This document shows positions 62,723-64,000 of a DNA stretch of 64,000 nt, piece after piece (the first letter of the stretch is position 1; each line of letters starts with the position of its first letter). The stretch is from Mucilaginibacter segetis. GTDB taxonomy: Bacteria > Bacteroidota > Bacteroidia > Sphingobacteriales > Sphingobacteriaceae. A program made the position numbers and the translations under genes. The stretch spans positions 2,024,206 through 2,088,205 of the forward strand of contig NZ_JAEHFW010000001.1 in assembly GCF_016522075.1 (NCBI RefSeq), in the 5' to 3' direction. The notes below the pieces were generated by a model. That model was not told the DNA's origin. It ran no database searches and saw only the letters and a list, made by a program, of their open reading frames with translations.

Positions 62723-63214
62723 ATGCCATCATTTGATATAGTAAGCAAGATAGACGGACAAACACTGGATAACGCTATCAACAATGCAAAAAAGGAAATT
62801 TTGAACCGTTACGATTTTAACGATTCAAAAAGTACAGTAGAGTTGGATAAGAAAACCAATGAGATACACATACTTACCGAAAATGACATGCGCGTTAAAG
62901 CCATACAGGATGCCATCATCAGCCGTATGGTTAAACAAGGCATAGATCCAAAAGCGCTTGATTTTGGTAAGGAGGAATATGCATCAGGCAATATGGTACG
63001 CAAGGAAATTAAAATAAAAGAAGGAATAGATAAGGAGGTGGCTAAGAAGATCGTTAAAAAAATTAAAGACAGTGGCCTAAAGGTACAAGCATCTATTATG
63101 GACGACCAGGTACGTGTACAGGCCAAAAAGATAGATGACCTGCAAGCGGTGATCAGTCTTTGCCGGGCTGATGATTTTGGGCAGCCTCTGCAGTATATTA
63201 ATATGCGGAATTGA
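62723..63214 (+). CDS. yajQ: YajQ family nucleotide-binding protein
   Basis: A 163-aa protein of the YajQ (UPF0234) family, reported in Xanthomonas to bind cyclic di-GMP. MPSFDIVSKIDGQTLDNAINNAKKEILNRYDFNDSKSTVEL and IKDSGLKVQASIMDDQVRVQAKKIDDLQAVI are hallmarks; two alpha/beta ferredoxin-like halves. Function in this phylum is not known. Beyond it the housekeeping run ends. Confidence 0.93.
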   Translation: MPSFDIVSKIDGQTLDNAINNAKKEILNRYDFNDSKSTVELDKKTNEIHILTENDMRVKAIQDAIISRMVKQGIDPKALDFGKEEYASGNMVRKEIKIKEGIDKEVAKKIVKKIKDSGLKVQASIMDDQVRVQAKKIDDLQAVISLCRADDFGQPLQYINMRN

Positions 63215-63227
63215 TATTAACCAGTGT

Positions 63228-63245
63228 CAGTTTGTTCAGTTTGTT
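63228..63245. repeat. Tandem duplication of CAGTTTGTT
   Basis: Two abutting 9-bp copies (63228-63236, 63237-63245) in the yajQ to peptide gap, followed by a similar CATTTTCTT. The 163-bp gap holds no other clear site. Confidence 0.5.
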
Positions 63246-63378
63246 CATTTTCTTCAAGAATTGTAATAGCTATTTCTATAACCACTACATTTAGGAATAT
63301 ATAGTTAAACATATATATGTCGCCAAGTTGCCGGGGCGTGGTTGTGGCAAATTTGTAACCTAAAGAAATAATTTATTT

Positions 63379-63600
63379 ATGAAAAATTTAAAACAACTGA
63401 GCAGGTCTGAAATGAAAAAAATTAATGGTGGTTTACCACCTGTTTGCAATCCGGATAACTCATGCACTGTAGAATATTTAGGTGCTTTATTATTTGCCAA
63501 TTGTAGTACTACAATTAACGGTGGTTGTATATGCTCTCGTGATTTTAATGGTACTATTATTTATGGTGATACTACTTATTGTAGTAGTCCTGTTTCTTAA
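63379..63600 (+). CDS. Double-glycine leader secreted peptide (natural-product-precursor type)
   Basis: A 73-aa peptide. The N-terminus MKNLKQLSRSEMKKINGG is a double-glycine leader of the kind grouped as GG-Bacteroidales natural-product precursors, predicted to be cut after Gly18 by a peptidase-containing ABC transporter. The core (55 aa) has six cysteines (residues 23, 29, 42, 50, 52 and 68), Thr, Ser, Asn and Gly, and a second INGG at 46-49. It could be a bacteriocin-like or disulphide-bonded secreted peptide. No transporter or modification gene is seen in the window; a large MG2/TonB-plug gene starts 109 bp downstream. Confidence 0.8.
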   Translation: MKNLKQLSRSEMKKINGGLPPVCNPDNSCTVEYLGALLFANCSTTINGGCICSRDFNGTIIYGDTTYCSSPVS

Positions 63601-63612
63601 CATAAGGAACAA

Positions 63613-63640
63613 CAACATTTTTTTAATATAATGTTTTTTT
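63613..63640 (+). terminator. Weak hairpin after the GG-leader peptide
   Basis: AACATT (63613-63618) and AATGTT (63630-63635) with a T-run after; the stem is short and AT-only, so strength is doubtful. Confidence 0.35.
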
Positions 63641-63709
63641 ATTATAAAATATTTATCAACGATATTCATTGAATATTACTTTTTAATTATTCTATTTCAA
63701 AATATTGGG

Positions 63710-64000
63710 ATGTCTATAAAAAAAAAGTTTTTATTATTCGCAAGCTTTTTATTCATCCTTTTTTCGTGGAATGGCTATGGCCAGGTTCCCGACACCGTCC
63801 GGGAGAAAGTTCATCTTCATTTAGACAAACCTTTTTATGCGGCGGGTGATACCCTCTGGTTCAAAGCCTATGTGGTAATTGCCGGAAGCAACCGCCTTTC
63901 GGCACTCAGCAAGGTTTTGCATATAGAGTTCATTAACCGGCAGGATTCCGTGATCCGCTCATTGCTGCTCCCGCTGACCGAGGGACTGGCCCGAGGAGAT
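63710..64000 (+). CDS. N-terminus of a large MG2-domain / TonB-plug-type surface protein (cut by window edge)
   Basis: The frame is open from ATG 63710 to the window end (97 codons) and has no stop. A signal peptide (KKKFLLFASFLFILFSWNGYGQ, cleavage after Gln) is followed by VREKVHLHLDKPFYAAGDTLWFKAYVV, the alpha-2-macroglobulin MG2-like opening shared by Bacteroidota proteins of about 800-900 aa that end in carboxypeptidase-regulatory and TonB plug domains. It is probably outer-membrane associated. The last third of the visible part is clearly richer in G+C (CTC, CCG, CGG, CGA codons) than nearby genes. The rest lies outside the window. Confidence 0.75.
   Translation, partial: MSIKKKFLLFASFLFILFSWNGYGQVPDTVREKVHLHLDKPFYAAGDTLWFKAYVVIAGSNRLSALSKVLHIEFINRQDSVIRSLLLPLTEGLARGD

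Noticed and set aside
1..64000. tRNA, rRNA, tmRNA or riboswitch
   Set aside because: No stretch with a T-loop, acceptor stem or known aptamer core was recognised; nearly all gaps are short and occupied by promoters, terminators or repeats. A covariance-model search would settle this.

Overview
The window is a gene-dense stretch of chromosome (about 70 protein genes in 64 kb, roughly 40% G+C by eye, both strands used). It almost certainly comes from a member of the Bacteroidota, most likely Sphingobacteriaceae (Mucilaginibacter/Pedobacter-like). The reasons are: N-succinylornithine-type carbamoyltransferase; Bacteroidota-type LysS, Lgt and type B L31; DUF5723 and GG-leader (Bacteroidales-type) secreted proteins; and at least fifteen exact TAnnTTTG promoter boxes just upstream of start codons. 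No tRNA, rRNA, CRISPR array or insertion sequence was found.

Layout. 1-2.0 kb: end of an arginine cluster (argD, argF') and paiB. 2.0-6.4 kb: CPA1 antiporter, NDH-2, alpha/beta hydrolase, YqgE. 6.4-8.8 kb: pdxH-nuoC-nuoD. 8.9-12.1 kb: a regulatory island with an ECF sigma factor, a membrane anti-sigma-like/trypsin fusion, a divergent small lipoprotein and micro-genes. 12.4-19.1 kb: ModF-like ABC ATPase, mqnC, scpB, an Asp-rich protein, a GNAT-like protein, an XRE regulator and mpl. 19.1-25 kb: USP, Rrf2 regulator with oxidoreductase, prmA, tpiA, GlmU-like protein and L31. 25-31 kb: beta-helix lipoprotein, mce, iscS-iscU-iscA, DUF2625 and flavoprotein. 31-38 kb: fadD, kelch lipoprotein, CAT-like acetyltransferase, HAD hydrolase, lysS. 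38-43 kb: ung, Lrp, mntR-mntH(USP), smpB, pcm. 43-52.6 kb: priA, DUF423, two envelope proteins, tsaB-yidD-rnpA-rpmH, ChaN, mscL. 52.7-63.2 kb: rpoN, suhB-GtrA-lgt, mtaB, SGNH lipase, ubiX, ppx-ppk, yajQ. 63.3 kb to the end: a double-glycine leader peptide followed by the start of a large MG2/TonB-plug-type surface protein, which looks like the edge of an accessory secretion or natural-product locus.

Most genes are core housekeeping. The most interesting signal is a bipartite sequence, GGGTTAC(C/A)-N14-GTATTAA. It occurs three times within 315 bp: once on the minus strand directly in front of the ECF sigma gene and twice on the plus strand in front of the divergent lipoprotein. It reads as the self-recognised promoter of that sigma factor, whose operon partner is a predicted membrane-anchored anti-sigma-like domain fused to a trypsin-type protease. 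Two other self-contained regulatory circuits are visible. One is a perfect 34-bp inverted repeat in front of the mntR-mntH pair. The other is a pair of TGTAA-N9-TTACA sites in front of the Rrf2 regulator and its partner oxidoreductase.

All functional names rest on motifs and family resemblance recognised by reading; no database search was run.
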